64,000 nucleotides of DNA from Usitatibacter rugosus (GTDB lineage Bacteria; Pseudomonadota; Gammaproteobacteria; Burkholderiales; Usitatibacteraceae): assembly GCF_013003965.1 (NCBI RefSeq), contig NZ_CP053069.1, positions 2,697,419 through 2,761,418 of the forward strand, given 5' to 3'. The notes under the pieces are model-generated. The model made no database searches. It was not told the DNA's origin and worked only from the letters and a program-made list of their open reading frames with translations. Position numbers and translations under genes: made by a program. Below are positions 1 to 9,039 of the stretch, piece by piece. The stretch's first letter is position 1. Each line of letters opens with the position of its first letter.

Positions 1-545
1 AAGGATCGGAAGTGATCATGTGGCTCGTGATGCGCGGCGCGATGAGCAAGACGGTGCGCTGCCTGCACCGCACGTACTACCTGCCTTCCATGGCCGGCAT
101 CGCCACCGCCATCTACGAGGACGTCGATGCCGTGGTGGATCCCGCCGCGAACGAGCGCGCGCGAGCGGCAGCGGGGCACCAGCTGGCCGGCGTCGAGAAG
201 CTGGCGGGCACGTATCCCTTCGACTTCGCGCGCAGCATCAAGGCCTATCGCATCAACGACTTCCTCCACCGCATGGTGGAACCGGAGCATCGCGCGCGTT
301 TCCTCGCGGATCCGGAAGCCGCCTTCGAAGCTGCGGGGCTCGCCGAGACGGAGCGCGATCTCATCCGCCAGCGCGACTGGCGCGGCATGATCCACTACGG
401 CGTCATCTTCTTCATGCTGGAGAAGCTGGGCGCGGTGGTCGGCGTCTCGAACCTGCATATCTACGCCGCGATGCGCGGCCAGACGCTCGAGGAATTCCAG
501 AAGACGCGCAACACCAAGGTGCTGTACTCGGTCTCCGCCAAATGA
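1..545 (+). CDS. Gallate/protocatechuate 4,5-type extradiol dioxygenase, C-terminal part (5' truncated)
   Basis: The frame is open to the left edge, so the visible 180 or so residues are the C-terminal end of a longer protein. The first visible residues (EVIMWLVMRGAMS) look like the end of a LigB-type catalytic domain. They continue without a break into a LigA-like domain ending in GVSNLHIYAAMRG and EEFQKTRN. Such a LigB-LigA fusion is typical of gallate dioxygenases (DesB/GalA), which open the ring of gallate or protocatechuate. The His/Glu iron ligands would lie outside the window. Alternatively it is a separate small alpha subunit starting at the ATG at 42. I favour the fusion because the residues before that ATG fit the family. 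The stop overlaps the next gene by 4 bases (ATGA). Confidence 0.7.
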   Translation, partial: GSEVIMWLVMRGAMSKTVRCLHRTYYLPSMAGIATAIYEDVDAVVDPAANERARAAAGHQLAGVEKLAGTYPFDFARSIKAYRINDFLHRMVEPEHRARFLADPEAAFEAAGLAETERDLIRQRDWRGMIHYGVIFFMLEKLGAVVGVSNLHIYAAMRGQTLEEFQKTRNTKVLYSVSAK

Positions 546-1429
546 CCTCCGCGCGCGTCGCCCTCATCGGCTATGGCGAGGTGGGGCGCACGCTGGGACA
601 GGCTCTGCAGCCCCAGGGTCTCGCGGCACTTCGCACGTACGACCTCCAGCTCGAGGATGCCGCTCGGCGTGACGCCATGATTCAACGCGCGCGGGAGGAC
701 GGCGTGGAGCCGATCGCGCCCGCGACGGAAGCGGTGGACGGCGTCGATCTCGTCGTCTGTGCCGTCACCGCCGACCAGACCTTGGCTGCCGCGCGCGCCG
801 CCGCCCCGGGCCTGCGCCCCGGCGCGTTCTACGTGGACCTCAACTCCGCCTCGCCGAAGACCAAGTGCGAATGCGCGGCGCTGATCGACGGCGCCGGGGG
901 TCGCTATGTCGAGATGGCCGTCATGACCTCGATCCCACCGCACGGTATCCGCGTGCCGATGCTGTCCGGCGGCCCGCACGCATCGGCCGCGGCGCCGCTC
1001 CTCACCGGCCTGGGATTCAACGTCGAGCACGCGTCCGACAAGCTCGGCGTCGCCTCGGCCATCAAGATGTGCCGCAGCGTCATCGTGAAAGGCATGGAAG
1101 CGCTCGTGATCGAGAGTTTCCTCTCGGCACGCCGCTACGGCGTCGAAAGAGAAGTGCTCGCGTCGCTCGCCGAGACCTTCCCCGGCATCGACTGGGAAAG
1201 GAACGGCAGCTACTTCTTCCAGCGCGTGGTGGCGCATGGGCGGCGCCGCGCCGAGGAGATGCGAGAAGCGGCCGTGACGGTGGGCGAAGCCGGGCTCGAA
1301 CCGTTCATGGCGAGCGCGATCGCCGATCGCCAGGCGTGGATGGCGGCGCTGAAGGAAGCGGGAGCCTTCGAAGATGCGCCGCGCGACGCGGCGTGGCGAG
1401 AGCTCGCCGACCGCATCGCGCGGAACTGA
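542..1429 (+). CDS. NAD(P)-binding oxidoreductase with DUF1932 C-terminal domain
   Basis: A 295-residue protein. The N-terminal Rossmann fold starts at residue 5 (VALIGYGEVG, the GxGxxG dinucleotide motif). The segment FYVDLNSASPKTK is typical of the 6-phosphogluconate/beta-hydroxyacid dehydrogenase superfamily. The C-terminal half (around GVASAIKMCRSVIVKGMEAL onward) is helical and resembles DUF1932. The ATG overlaps the stop of the dioxygenase gene, so the two are translationally coupled, and a role in the same aromatic ring-cleavage pathway is likely. The substrate cannot be read from the sequence. No terminator-like hairpin is obvious in the 30 bases before the convergent porin gene. Confidence 0.75.
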   Translation: MTSARVALIGYGEVGRTLGQALQPQGLAALRTYDLQLEDAARRDAMIQRAREDGVEPIAPATEAVDGVDLVVCAVTADQTLAAARAAAPGLRPGAFYVDLNSASPKTKCECAALIDGAGGRYVEMAVMTSIPPHGIRVPMLSGGPHASAAAPLLTGLGFNVEHASDKLGVASAIKMCRSVIVKGMEALVIESFLSARRYGVEREVLASLAETFPGIDWERNGSYFFQRVVAHGRRRAEEMREAAVTVGEAGLEPFMASAIADRQAWMAALKEAGAFEDAPRDAAWRELADRIARN

Positions 1430-1459
1430 AGTGCGGCGGGGGCCGCACTCCGTGTTGCG

Positions 1460-2713
1460 TCAGAAGAAGTGCGCGATACCGACGCCGAACGACAAGGTGT
1501 CGGCACCGGCCGCGACCGGTCCGCCCACGGGGGGCTGCACGGTGTAGGTGCCCGACTTCTTGTTGTCCACCTTGTAGTAGGTCGCGATCACCTGCGTGCG
1601 CTTCGAGAAGTTGTAGACCAGGCCCGCGGAGTAGTAATCCGCCCCGAGGTCCGCGGTCGTGCAGGACGCACCGCCCACTCGGCTGCAGGAACCATCTTCG
1701 GCCTTGCCGTACGCCACCCAGAAGCTCGCCTGCCCGAAGTAGTACTCGCCCAGCGCGTAGTAGGCCTTGCGCTTGTAGTCGTTCACGTTGCCCGCGACGG
1801 AATCGTCGTTGTGGTACTTGAGCTCCTCGTAGATGCCGGCGAGCCTGAACGATCCGATCCGCCAGATCCCCACGAGCTTGTTGCCCTGGTCCTTGGAGCC
1901 CGTGTTGGTGAGCGTGGCCCCCGCGCCGCCGCCCAGCACGGACATGCCGAAGTAGTCCTCGTGCTGCTCGTAGGCGTAGCGAATCGAGAGCGTCCCCCAG
2001 TCGTACTGGACGTTGCCGGACCAGATCACCGGAGCGATGCCCGGTGCGGTGGCCGAAGCCGCGGTGCGGCCTTCATCAGCCGAGTACTGGATGCGGCCGG
2101 AGAAACCGGCGACCACCGGGCTCCAGTACTGCACGACGTTGCCGTTGCGGCGGTCGAACGCCGCATCGGGAGCAGCGCCGGCTCTCGTGTTCTGCGTGGT
2201 CGTGGCCGGAACGCCGAACCCGGGGTTACCCATTACCGGTGTGTAGTCGGCCTGGTAGCCCACGCGGATCGGGTTCACCGGCAGCCCGACCGTCTTGTAC
2301 GGCGTGTCCCACTGGCCGAGCGACAAGGTGCCCCACCCGCCCTGAAGGCCCACGTTCGAGTTGCGTCCCGCCCAGCCCGGTCCCGGGCTGCCGTCCACGG
2401 AGAAGCCGCTCTCCAGCTGGAAGATGACCTTCTGTCCCGCTCCGATGTCCTCCGAGCCCCGCACGCCCAGGTTCGACGTGCCCGCGCTGATGCGGTTGCG
2501 CTGCGGATCGTTGACGCCGGTGTACGCATTGCGCATCGAAGGCCGCTCACCCGCAGGCGGCGCCGGGCTGGTGGCACCCGACGTCCTCGTGTTCTCCGCG
2601 AACTGGAACACCAGGCCGTAGAGCGTGACGCCTTGCGCTTGCACCGCGCCGCTCGCAACCAGTCCCAAAGTCACGAGCACGGCATAGCGGATCTTTGTCA
2701 TTGTCGTTTTCAT
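1460..2713 (-). CDS. Gram-negative general porin (Burkholderiales type)
   Basis: A 417-residue outer-membrane beta-barrel protein. It begins with a signal peptide (about residues 1-25, ending GAVQAQ), followed by the VTLYGL first strand typical of Porin_4 family proteins. It contains SNLGVRGSEDIG and ends in phenylalanine (GIAHFF), the usual outer-membrane assembly signal. The start is the ATG at 2713, preceded by GAGAGGAGG. It overlaps the pobA stop by 4 bases. As the last gene of the pcaHG-ABC transporter-pobA run, it probably lets the aromatic acid used by this operon cross the outer membrane. That substrate assignment is inference from position. Confidence 0.88.
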   Translation of the reverse strand: MKTTMTKIRYAVLVTLGLVASGAVQAQGVTLYGLVFQFAENTRTSGATSPAPPAGERPSMRNAYTGVNDPQRNRISAGTSNLGVRGSEDIGAGQKVIFQLESGFSVDGSPGPGWAGRNSNVGLQGGWGTLSLGQWDTPYKTVGLPVNPIRVGYQADYTPVMGNPGFGVPATTTQNTRAGAAPDAAFDRRNGNVVQYWSPVVAGFSGRIQYSADEGRTAASATAPGIAPVIWSGNVQYDWGTLSIRYAYEQHEDYFGMSVLGGGAGATLTNTGSKDQGNKLVGIWRIGSFRLAGIYEELKYHNDDSVAGNVNDYKRKAYYALGEYYFGQASFWVAYGKAEDGSCSRVGGASCTTADLGADYYSAGLVYNFSKRTQVIATYYKVDNKKSGTYTVQPPVGGPVAAGADTLSFGVGIAHFF

Positions 2714-3930
2714 TGCAATCCTCCTCTCGAGTTGTCGTTCGTCCAATCCCAGGGCAATCCCACGTAGTTTTCGGCGAGCGCGGTCGCGGCCGCCTTCGAA
2801 CGCGTCAAATAGTCCAGTTGCGAAAGCTGCAGGTGGCGATGGAAGGAGTCCTCGCCCGGAAAGCGGTGGAGCATCGAAGTCATCCACCAGGAGAAGTGCT
2901 CGCAGCGCCAGACGCGCGCGAGCGCCTCCGCGGCGTAGCGATCCAGGCCCGCGTCGTCGCCGGTGGCGTAGTGCGCGGCGATGGCGGCCGAGAGCAGGCG
3001 CACGTCGGCGACCGCGAGGTTGAGTCCCTTGGCACCGGTGGGCGGCACGATGTGCGCCGCGTCGCCGGCGAGGAAGAGCCGCCCGTGGCGCATCGTCTCG
3101 CACACGAAGCTGCGCATCGCGACGATGTTCTTCTGCGTGATGCGGCCTTCGCGGAAGGTCCAGCCGTCGTCGGTCTCGAGGCGCGTGTGCAGCTCGTCCC
3201 AGACGCGCGCATCGGGCCAGGCCTCGACCGAATCGCCCGGCTCGCACTGGAAGTACAGGCGCTGCAGCGAAGGCGAGCGCGTGGAGACGAGCGCGAAGCC
3301 GCGGTCGTGGCGCGCGTAGATCAGCTCCTCGGAAGCGAGCGGTGCCTCGACCAGGATGCCGAACCAGCCAAAGGGATAGGCGCGCGAGTGCTCGACGCGG
3401 CTCCTCGCGGGAATCGAGGTGCGGGATACGCCGTGGTAGCCGTCGCAACCCGCCACGAAGTCGCACGCGATCGTGGCCTCGTTGCCCTCCGCGGCGCGGT
3501 ATCGCACCGTCGGAGCCTCCGTCTCGAGATCGCGCAGGTGCACGTCGCGCACCCCGAACGCGATCGGCTGGCCCGAGCGGACGCGAGCGGCGACCAGGTC
3601 CTTGATCACCTCATGCTGCGCATAGAGCGTGATCGAGCGCCCGCCGGTGAGCGCGGAGAGATCGATGCGGCGCGTGCGGCGGTCGAAGCGCAGGTGGATG
3701 CCGTGGTGCACCGCGCCCTCGCGCACGAGGCGGTCCCCGAGGCCGGCCTCCTTCAACAGGTCCACGGTGTTCTGCTCGAGCACGCCGGCGCGCACCGTGG
3801 CCTCGATCTCGTCTCGCGTGCGGGTCTCGATCACGACCGAGTCGATGCCTTCGCGCTGCAGCAGCACCGACAGCAGCAGGCCCGCCGGGCCCGCGCCGAC
3901 GATCGCCACCTGCGTGCGCGTCGTCGTCAC
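2710..3930 (-). CDS. pobA: 4-hydroxybenzoate 3-monooxygenase
   Basis: A 406-residue FAD-dependent aromatic hydroxylase. It converts 4-hydroxybenzoate to protocatechuate using NAD(P)H and O2, feeding the pca genes nearby. FAD-binding motifs are visible: GAGPAG at residues 12-17, the GCDGYHG (DG) motif around residue 160, and RLFLAGDAAH with PPTGAKGLNLAV around residue 290. The length is slightly above the usual 390-394. The start is GTG at 3930, only 2 bases after the upstream ATP-binding gene. The stop overlaps the porin ATG. The operon context (transporter upstream, pcaHG at the head) agrees with the assignment. Confidence 0.93.
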   Translation of the reverse strand: MTTTRTQVAIVGAGPAGLLLSVLLQREGIDSVVIETRTRDEIEATVRAGVLEQNTVDLLKEAGLGDRLVREGAVHHGIHLRFDRRTRRIDLSALTGGRSITLYAQHEVIKDLVAARVRSGQPIAFGVRDVHLRDLETEAPTVRYRAAEGNEATIACDFVAGCDGYHGVSRTSIPARSRVEHSRAYPFGWFGILVEAPLASEELIYARHDRGFALVSTRSPSLQRLYFQCEPGDSVEAWPDARVWDELHTRLETDDGWTFREGRITQKNIVAMRSFVCETMRHGRLFLAGDAAHIVPPTGAKGLNLAVADVRLLSAAIAAHYATGDDAGLDRYAAEALARVWRCEHFSWWMTSMLHRFPGEDSFHRHLQLSQLDYLTRSKAAATALAENYVGLPWDWTNDNSRGGLQ

Positions 3931-3932
3931 GG

Positions 3933-4634
3933 TCAGGCCACCGCCACCAACCGTTGCAGCGTCGCCTGGTCAGCGATCAGCTGGTCGCTCGGCGCCTGGT
4001 GCACGATGCGCCCGCGCTCGAGCACCGCGGCGCGTGCCGTGAGGGAGAGCGCCAGGCGCGCGTGCTGCTCCACCAGCACGACCGTCATGCCGCCCTCGCC
4101 GATCAGCTTCGCGAGCAGCGCCTTCAGCTCCTGCACGATCACCGGAGCCAGGCCTTCCATCGGCTCGTCCAGGAGCAGGACCTTGGGGTTCATCACCAAG
4201 GCCCGCGCGATGGCGAGCATCTGCTGCTCGCCGCCCGAGAGACGATTGCCCGGGCTGTCGCGACGCGCGGCGATGGCCGGGAAGAGCCCGTACGCGTGCT
4301 CGATCGTGCAGGGTCCGGGGCGCGCGACCGTCGTGAGGTGCTCGTCCACCGAGAGCGACGGGAACATGCCTCGCTCCTGCGGAACCCAGGCGATGCCGGC
4401 GCGCGAGCGCTTGTACGGCGGATCGCGCGCAAGGTCGCGCCCGTCGTAGCGCACCGTGCCGCCGTGCAGGTGCGTGAGGCCCATGATCGTCTTCAGCAGC
4501 GTGGTCTTGCCGGCGCCGTTGCGGCCGAGGAGCGCCAGGCTCTCGCCGGCCTGCAGTGCGAGGTCCGTGCCGTCGAGGATCACGGACTCGCCGTACCCCG
4601 CGCTCACGCGCTCCAGCCCCAGGCGCTCAGCCAT
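3933..4634 (-). CDS. LivF-type ABC transporter ATP-binding protein
   Basis: A 233-residue nucleotide-binding subunit of a HAAT (branched-chain amino acid type) importer. It has the Walker A motif GRNGAGKTT near residue 37, the signature LSGGEQQ, and Walker B VLLLDEP followed by MEGLAP, typical of LivF. It pairs with the LivG-type protein upstream, which it overlaps by 8 bases. The operon holds pcaHG and pobA, so the imported compound is probably an aromatic acid such as 4-hydroxybenzoate or protocatechuate rather than an amino acid. This is inferred from neighbours. Confidence 0.9.
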   Translation of the reverse strand: MAERLGLERVSAGYGESVILDGTDLALQAGESLALLGRNGAGKTTLLKTIMGLTHLHGGTVRYDGRDLARDPPYKRSRAGIAWVPQERGMFPSLSVDEHLTTVARPGPCTIEHAYGLFPAIAARRDSPGNRLSGGEQQMLAIARALVMNPKVLLLDEPMEGLAPVIVQELKALLAKLIGEGGMTVVLVEQHARLALSLTARAAVLERGRIVHQAPSDQLIADQATLQRLVAVA

Positions 4635-5379
4635 GGTCCGCCTCCCCGAGGTAGACCTGCTTCACGCGCGCGTCGTTGGCCACCTCGGCCGGCGTCCCCT
4701 GCGTGAGCAACGCGCCCGAGACCAGCACCGACACGCGCTCGGCGAAGCGGAACACGATTTGCATGTCGTGCTCGATGAAGAGGATGGTCACGTCTCGGGG
4801 CAATGCTGCGATCACCTCGAAGACCTCGGCGCTCTGCGCCGACGGAATGCCCGCGGCGGGCTCGTCCAGCAGCAGGATGCGCGGCTTCGTGGCGAGTGCC
4901 AGCGCGATCTCCACCAGGCGCTGCTTGCCATACGCAAGGTTGCGGGTCGTCTTGTTCGCCTCCGCGCCGAGGTGGAGCACGTCGAGAAGGTCTCGTGCTT
5001 CCCGGGCCGCGGCCCCGTGCGCCGAAACCGGCTGCCACCAGCGGCTCGCGTGGCCTTCGCGCTCGAGGATCGCGAGCACCACCGATTCGAGCACCGTGAG
5101 CCCCGGGAACAGCGACGTGATCTGGTAGGTGCGCGTCATGCCGCGGCGCACGCGCTCGTGCTGCGCGAGGCGGGTCACGTTCTCCTCGCCGATGAACACC
5201 TCGCCCGCGGTCGGCTCGAGCACACCGGTCAGCAGGTTGATGAACGTGGTCTTGCCCGCGCCGTTGGGGCCGATCAACGCGTGTCGCTCTCCCACGGCGA
5301 GCTCGAGGTTCACGTCGCGGTTGGCGACGAAGCCGCCCCACGCCTTGGTGATGCCGGTTGCGCGAAGCGCGGCGTTCAT
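4627..5379 (-). CDS. LivG-type ABC transporter ATP-binding protein
   Basis: A 250-residue ATPase with Walker A GPNGAGKTT near residue 38 and Walker B ILLLDEPAAG. The ABC signature is degenerate: LAYGKQR replaces LSGGQ, a common feature of LivG proteins. The ATG at 5379 overlaps the LivM-type permease stop by 4 bases and is preferred over the longer open frame upstream. It works with the LivF-type ATPase and the two permeases of the same operon. Confidence 0.9.
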   Translation of the reverse strand: MNAALRATGITKAWGGFVANRDVNLELAVGERHALIGPNGAGKTTFINLLTGVLEPTAGEVFIGEENVTRLAQHERVRRGMTRTYQITSLFPGLTVLESVVLAILEREGHASRWWQPVSAHGAAAREARDLLDVLHLGAEANKTTRNLAYGKQRLVEIALALATKPRILLLDEPAAGIPSAQSAEVFEVIAALPRDVTILFIEHDMQIVFRFAERVSVLVSGALLTQGTPAEVANDARVKQVYLGEADHG

Positions 5380-6392
5380 GGGCCCGCTCCCGTCCGGCGC
5401 ACGCGCTCCGAGATGCGGTCCATGAGACCCAGCAATCCACCGCGAGCGAAGAGCACCATCGCCACCAGCAGCAGGCCGATCCAGAACTGCCAGTAGACCG
5501 GGTTCAGCCCCGAGAGCCAGTCCTGCACGATCATGAAGAGCGCCGTGCCGATGGCCGCGCCGTACATCCGCCCCGCGCCGCCCAGCACCAGCATCACCAC
5601 CAGTTCCGCCGAGCGCTGGAAGCCGAGCGAGTCCAGGCCCACGAACTGCGTGGTCTGCGCGAGGAGCGCGCCCGCGATGCCGGCCAGCGCCGCGCTGATC
5701 GTGTACACGACCACCAGCCGCGCGCGCACTGACGCGCCGAGCGCCGGCATGCGACCCGCGTTCTCGCGGATGGCGCGCAGCGACAGCCCGAAGGGCGAGC
5801 TCACGATGCGCCGCACGGCCACGAAACCGAGGAACAGCGCAACGAGGCTGTACACGTACGCCGTCTTGCCGGCGAGGTCGAAGGAGAAGACGCCCAGCAG
5901 CTTCCACATCGTGACGCCGGTGAGCCCATCGACGCCGCCCGTCACGGGAGTCGCCGTATTGGCCGCTTCGTAGAACAGGAGCCCGATGCCCAGCGTGACC
6001 ATGAGGCGCGTCAAATCCTTGCCGCGCACGATGAGGAAGCTCGTGGCCAAGCCCACGAGCCCCGCCACCACCGCCGCGACGACAAGACCGGAGATCGGCT
6101 CACCCCAGCCGTGGCGCGCCAGCAGCCCCGCCGTATAGGCTCCGACGCCGAAGAACGCCGCGTGGCCGAGCGAGACGATGCCGGCGTAGCCGAGGATGAG
6201 GTCGAGCGAGAGCGCGAAGAGCGCGGTGATGAGGATCTGGCTTCCCAGCACCAGGTAGCCGGGCAGCAGGAAGAAGCACGCGACGGGCAGCACCCAGAAG
6301 GCGATCTCGGCGCGTGACCAGCGATCCGAGGGCAACCCCGCCGTGGCATCGTCCGCGCGCGGTGCCACGAACGTCCCCTCGGCGGCCCGCAT
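5376..6392 (-). CDS. LivM-type ABC transporter permease
   Basis: A 338-residue inner-membrane permease with about ten hydrophobic segments. It carries the family motif DLILGYAGIVSLGHAAFFG near residue 65 and the coupling-loop sequence SPFGLSLRAIRENAGR. The ATG at 6392 overlaps the LivH-type stop by one base (TGATG), so this start is well supported over the much longer open frame upstream. It forms the membrane channel together with the LivH-type protein. Confidence 0.9.
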   Translation of the reverse strand: MRAAEGTFVAPRADDATAGLPSDRWSRAEIAFWVLPVACFFLLPGYLVLGSQILITALFALSLDLILGYAGIVSLGHAAFFGVGAYTAGLLARHGWGEPISGLVVAAVVAGLVGLATSFLIVRGKDLTRLMVTLGIGLLFYEAANTATPVTGGVDGLTGVTMWKLLGVFSFDLAGKTAYVYSLVALFLGFVAVRRIVSSPFGLSLRAIRENAGRMPALGASVRARLVVVYTISAALAGIAGALLAQTTQFVGLDSLGFQRSAELVVMLVLGGAGRMYGAAIGTALFMIVQDWLSGLNPVYWQFWIGLLLVAMVLFARGGLLGLMDRISERVRRTGAGP

Positions 6393-7258
6393 CACGTACG
6401 CCTCCCGTAGAGGCCGGCGGGGAACGCGATCAGCAGCACCACCATCAGCGTGTAGATGATGAAGGCGCCGATCTGCGGGACGTAGTACTTGCCCGCGACG
6501 TCGAAGATGCCCAGCAGCAGCGCGGCGACGAGCGGCCCGCGGATCGTTCCCGCGCCGCCCACCGCCACCACCAGCAGGAAATACACCATGTACTTGAGCG
6601 GGAACGTGGGATCGAGCCCCAGCACGTCGATGCCGAGCGCGCCGCCCAGGCCCGCGAGCCCGCTGCCCAGCGCGAACATCAGGCTGAAGACCAGGCTCAC
6701 GTTGATGCCCACGCCGTTGGCGACGTCGGCATCGTCCACCGCCGAGCGCACCTGCGCGCCGAAGCGCGTGCGCTCCATCATGACGACCAGCGCCAGCGTG
6801 ATCACCACCACCACGGCAACCAGGAACAGGCGATAGGCGCCCACGTGCAGGCCCAGCACCTCGACCTGGCCCCGCAGCATCTCGGGCAGGCGCACCGGCT
6901 GCTGCGAGGCGCCCCACACCCAGGTGGCCCCCGCGATCGCCATGAACGTGAGCCCGATGCTGAAGAGCACCTGGTCGAGATGGCTGGCCCGGTACAGGCG
7001 GCGATAGAGCGTGCGCTCCAGCACCGCGCCCACGGCGGCCGTCACGATGAACGCGATCGGGAGGGTCGCGAGGAAGGGTACGCCCCAGCGTGACATCAGC
7101 ATCACACACACGTACCCGCCCAGCATCGCGAAAGCCCCGTGGGCGAGGTTCACGAAATTCATGAGGCCCAGCGTCACCGAAAGCCCGATGCTGATGAGGA
7201 AAAGCAGGCTCCCGTAGGCGACGCCGTCGAACAGGACGCCGATGAAGTTGGCGATCAT
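6392..7258 (-). CDS. LivH-type ABC transporter permease
   Basis: A 288-residue membrane permease of the HAAT family. It has a hydrophobic N-terminus (GVLFDGVAYGSLLFLISIGL), LGLMNFVNLAHGAFAMLGGY, and the loop MERTRFGAQVRSAVDD that contacts the ATPases. It starts at the ATG at 7258. The 94-base gap to the upstream binding-protein gene contains a small hairpin (7316-7330), which could set the ratio of binding protein to permease. Confidence 0.9.
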   Translation of the reverse strand: MIANFIGVLFDGVAYGSLLFLISIGLSVTLGLMNFVNLAHGAFAMLGGYVCVMLMSRWGVPFLATLPIAFIVTAAVGAVLERTLYRRLYRASHLDQVLFSIGLTFMAIAGATWVWGASQQPVRLPEMLRGQVEVLGLHVGAYRLFLVAVVVVITLALVVMMERTRFGAQVRSAVDDADVANGVGINVSLVFSLMFALGSGLAGLGGALGIDVLGLDPTFPLKYMVYFLLVVAVGGAGTIRGPLVAALLLGIFDVAGKYYVPQIGAFIIYTLMVVLLIAFPAGLYGRRT

Positions 7259-7315
7259 GGACGAAGTTTGCCCTCGCCCGGCCCATCCCAGAATTCGATT
7301 GCCGCACTAGCAGCT

Positions 7316-7330
7316 ATGCCGCTACGGCAT
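7316..7330 (-). terminator. Small hairpin between binding-protein and permease genes
   Basis: ATGCCG, a 3-base loop, then CGGCAT form a perfect 6-bp stem in the only sizeable gap of the operon. There is no T-run, so it is more likely an RNA-stabilising or attenuating stem than a full terminator. Such stems often follow the binding-protein gene in ABC importer operons. Confidence 0.35.
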
Positions 7331-7352
7331 GGACGAACGAGGAAAGCGGCGA

Positions 7353-8510
7353 TCACGGCTTGCCCGGGTCCTTCACGTCGGCGATCTTGTCGAATTCCAC
7401 GTTGTAGTAGCTGTTGCCGCGCTTCTCGACCTTGCGGACATACACCGTCTGCACGATGTCGCGCGTGGCCGGGTCGATCATGATGGCCCCGCGCGGGCTC
7501 GCGAGCTTCATGCCCTTGAAGGCTTCCATCACCTTGTCGCCGTCGATCTTGCCGCCGAGCTTCCTCGTCACCTCGTAGATGCCGGCCATGCCGTCGTAGC
7601 CGCCGACCGCCATGAAGTTGGGCCGGCCCTTGTCGGCCGCCACTTCCGCAAACGCCTTGAGGAAAGCCGCGTTCTCCGGCGAGTCGTGCGCCGCGGAGTA
7701 GTGGAAGGTCGTGATCATGCCGAGCGAGACATCGCCCATCGCGTCGATCACGTGGTCGTCCGTGATGTCGCCCGTGGCGATCACCTTGATGCCCGCTTGC
7801 GCCAGGCCGCGCTCCTGGAAGCCCTTCATGAAGGCGATGCCCTGCTCGCCCGCGGGCAGGAAGACGAACACCGCGTCGGGCTTCGCATCCTTCACGCGCT
7901 GCAGGTACGGGGCGAAATCGGGACTGCGCAGCGGCACGCGGATCGAATCGACCACCTGCCCGCCCGCCGCGGTGAACGCGTTCTTGAAGCCGGTCTCGGA
8001 GTCGATGCCCGGCGCGTAGTCGGACACGAGGGTGTAGACGCGCTTGATGCCGTTCCGCGCCGCCCATCCGCCCATCGGCGCCGAGACCTGCTGCAGCGTC
8101 ATCGAGAAGCGTGCGATGTACGGGGACTTGGTGGTGACGATCGAGGAGGCGGCGTTCATCACGACCATCGGCTTCTTCGCCTCGGTCGCCACGTCGGCCA
8201 CCGCGAGCGCCTCGGGCGTGAGGCCGAAGCCGGCGAGGAAGTCCACCTTGTCGCGCGTCACGAGCTCCTGCGCGTGGCGCTTGGCGATCTCCGGGTTCGG
8301 GCCCGTCGTGTCGCGATAGAGGATCTCGACCTTGCGGCCCGCGACCGTGGAGCCGTTCACCTTCATGAACGCCTTGATGCCGCCTTCGAACTGCCGCCCG
8401 TAATCGGCGAAGGGGCCGGAGAAAGGCGCGATCACGCCGATCTTGAGCGGCTCCTGCGCAAAGAGCGGAGCGGCGGCGAGCATGGCGGCCGCGAACAGGA
8501 TTCTCCTCAT
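7353..8510 (-). CDS. Periplasmic substrate-binding protein of the LivHMGF-type importer
   Basis: A 385-residue type-1 periplasmic binding protein (Peripla_BP_6/LivK superfamily). The signal peptide is about 19 residues (ending PLFAQE). The mature protein starts KIGVIAPFSGPFADYG, which is typical of HAAT receptors. The start ATG is preceded by AGGAGGAG. It lies 13 bases after pcaG and ahead of the LivHMGF-type genes, so the receptor and the protocatechuate dioxygenase are made together. An aromatic ligand is likely but not provable from sequence. Confidence 0.9.
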   Translation of the reverse strand: MRRILFAAAMLAAAPLFAQEPLKIGVIAPFSGPFADYGRQFEGGIKAFMKVNGSTVAGRKVEILYRDTTGPNPEIAKRHAQELVTRDKVDFLAGFGLTPEALAVADVATEAKKPMVVMNAASSIVTTKSPYIARFSMTLQQVSAPMGGWAARNGIKRVYTLVSDYAPGIDSETGFKNAFTAAGGQVVDSIRVPLRSPDFAPYLQRVKDAKPDAVFVFLPAGEQGIAFMKGFQERGLAQAGIKVIATGDITDDHVIDAMGDVSLGMITTFHYSAAHDSPENAAFLKAFAEVAADKGRPNFMAVGGYDGMAGIYEVTRKLGGKIDGDKVMEAFKGMKLASPRGAIMIDPATRDIVQTVYVRKVEKRGNSYYNVEFDKIADVKDPGKP

Positions 8511-8523
8511 TTCGTTTCTCCTC

Positions 8524-9039
8524 CTAGAGATCGAAAAAAACCGTTTCGTGCGGGCCCTGCAGCACGATGTTCCACTCGAGGCTTCCGTCGCCCGCGGGCC
8601 GCGCCACGAGCGTGGCCCTGCGCGCAGGCTCCACGAGCGAGAGCAGCGGATCGCTGTCGTGGGTGGCGTCGCCCGGGAAGTACATGCGCGTCACCGCGCG
8701 CTTGAGCAAGCCGCGGGCGAACACGCCCACGAGCAGGTGCGGGGCTTGCGATCCGATGCGACCCGGACGGATCGTCGTAAAGGCGAAGGTCCCATCGGAC
8801 TTTGTCGGCACGCGGCCGAAGCCGCGGAAGGCCGGATTGTCGAAGCGCCCGGCGGGATCGGCCTGCCAGATCTCGAGCAGGCCGTCGGCGATGGGCTTCG
8901 CGTCGCCATCGAGCATGCGGCCGCGGATCCGCACGCGCTCGCCCGCGACGCCAGCGGGAGCGATCGTGTCGGTGTCGAGCCAGGCGAGGCCGATCTGCAG
9001 GTAGGGCCCGACGGTCTGCGAGGGCGTCGTGGAGGCCAT
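8524..9039 (-). CDS. pcaG: Protocatechuate 3,4-dioxygenase alpha subunit
   Basis: A 171-residue subunit. It starts TPSQTVGPYLQIGL, the conserved alpha-subunit opening, and has the intradiol fold segment LLEIWQADPAGRF. The alpha subunit lacks the full set of Tyr/His iron ligands found in PcaH. PcaGH cleaves protocatechuate to 3-carboxy-cis,cis-muconate. The ATG at 9039 overlaps the pcaH stop by one base (TGATG). Confidence 0.93.
   Translation of the reverse strand: MASTTPSQTVGPYLQIGLAWLDTDTIAPAGVAGERVRIRGRMLDGDAKPIADGLLEIWQADPAGRFDNPAFRGFGRVPTKSDGTFAFTTIRPGRIGSQAPHLLVGVFARGLLKRAVTRMYFPGDATHDSDPLLSLVEPARRATLVARPAGDGSLEWNIVLQGPHETVFFDL

Noticed and set aside
1..15. A stop (AAG TGA) in frame 1 that could be the end of an upstream gene
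   Set aside because: The frame-3 reading, open to the edge, gives residues that continue the dioxygenase family, so the frame-1 stop is probably chance.
2714..3466. N-terminal extension of the porin reading frame to 668 residues
   Set aside because: It shadows pobA; the porin signal peptide and ribosome site fix the start at 2713.
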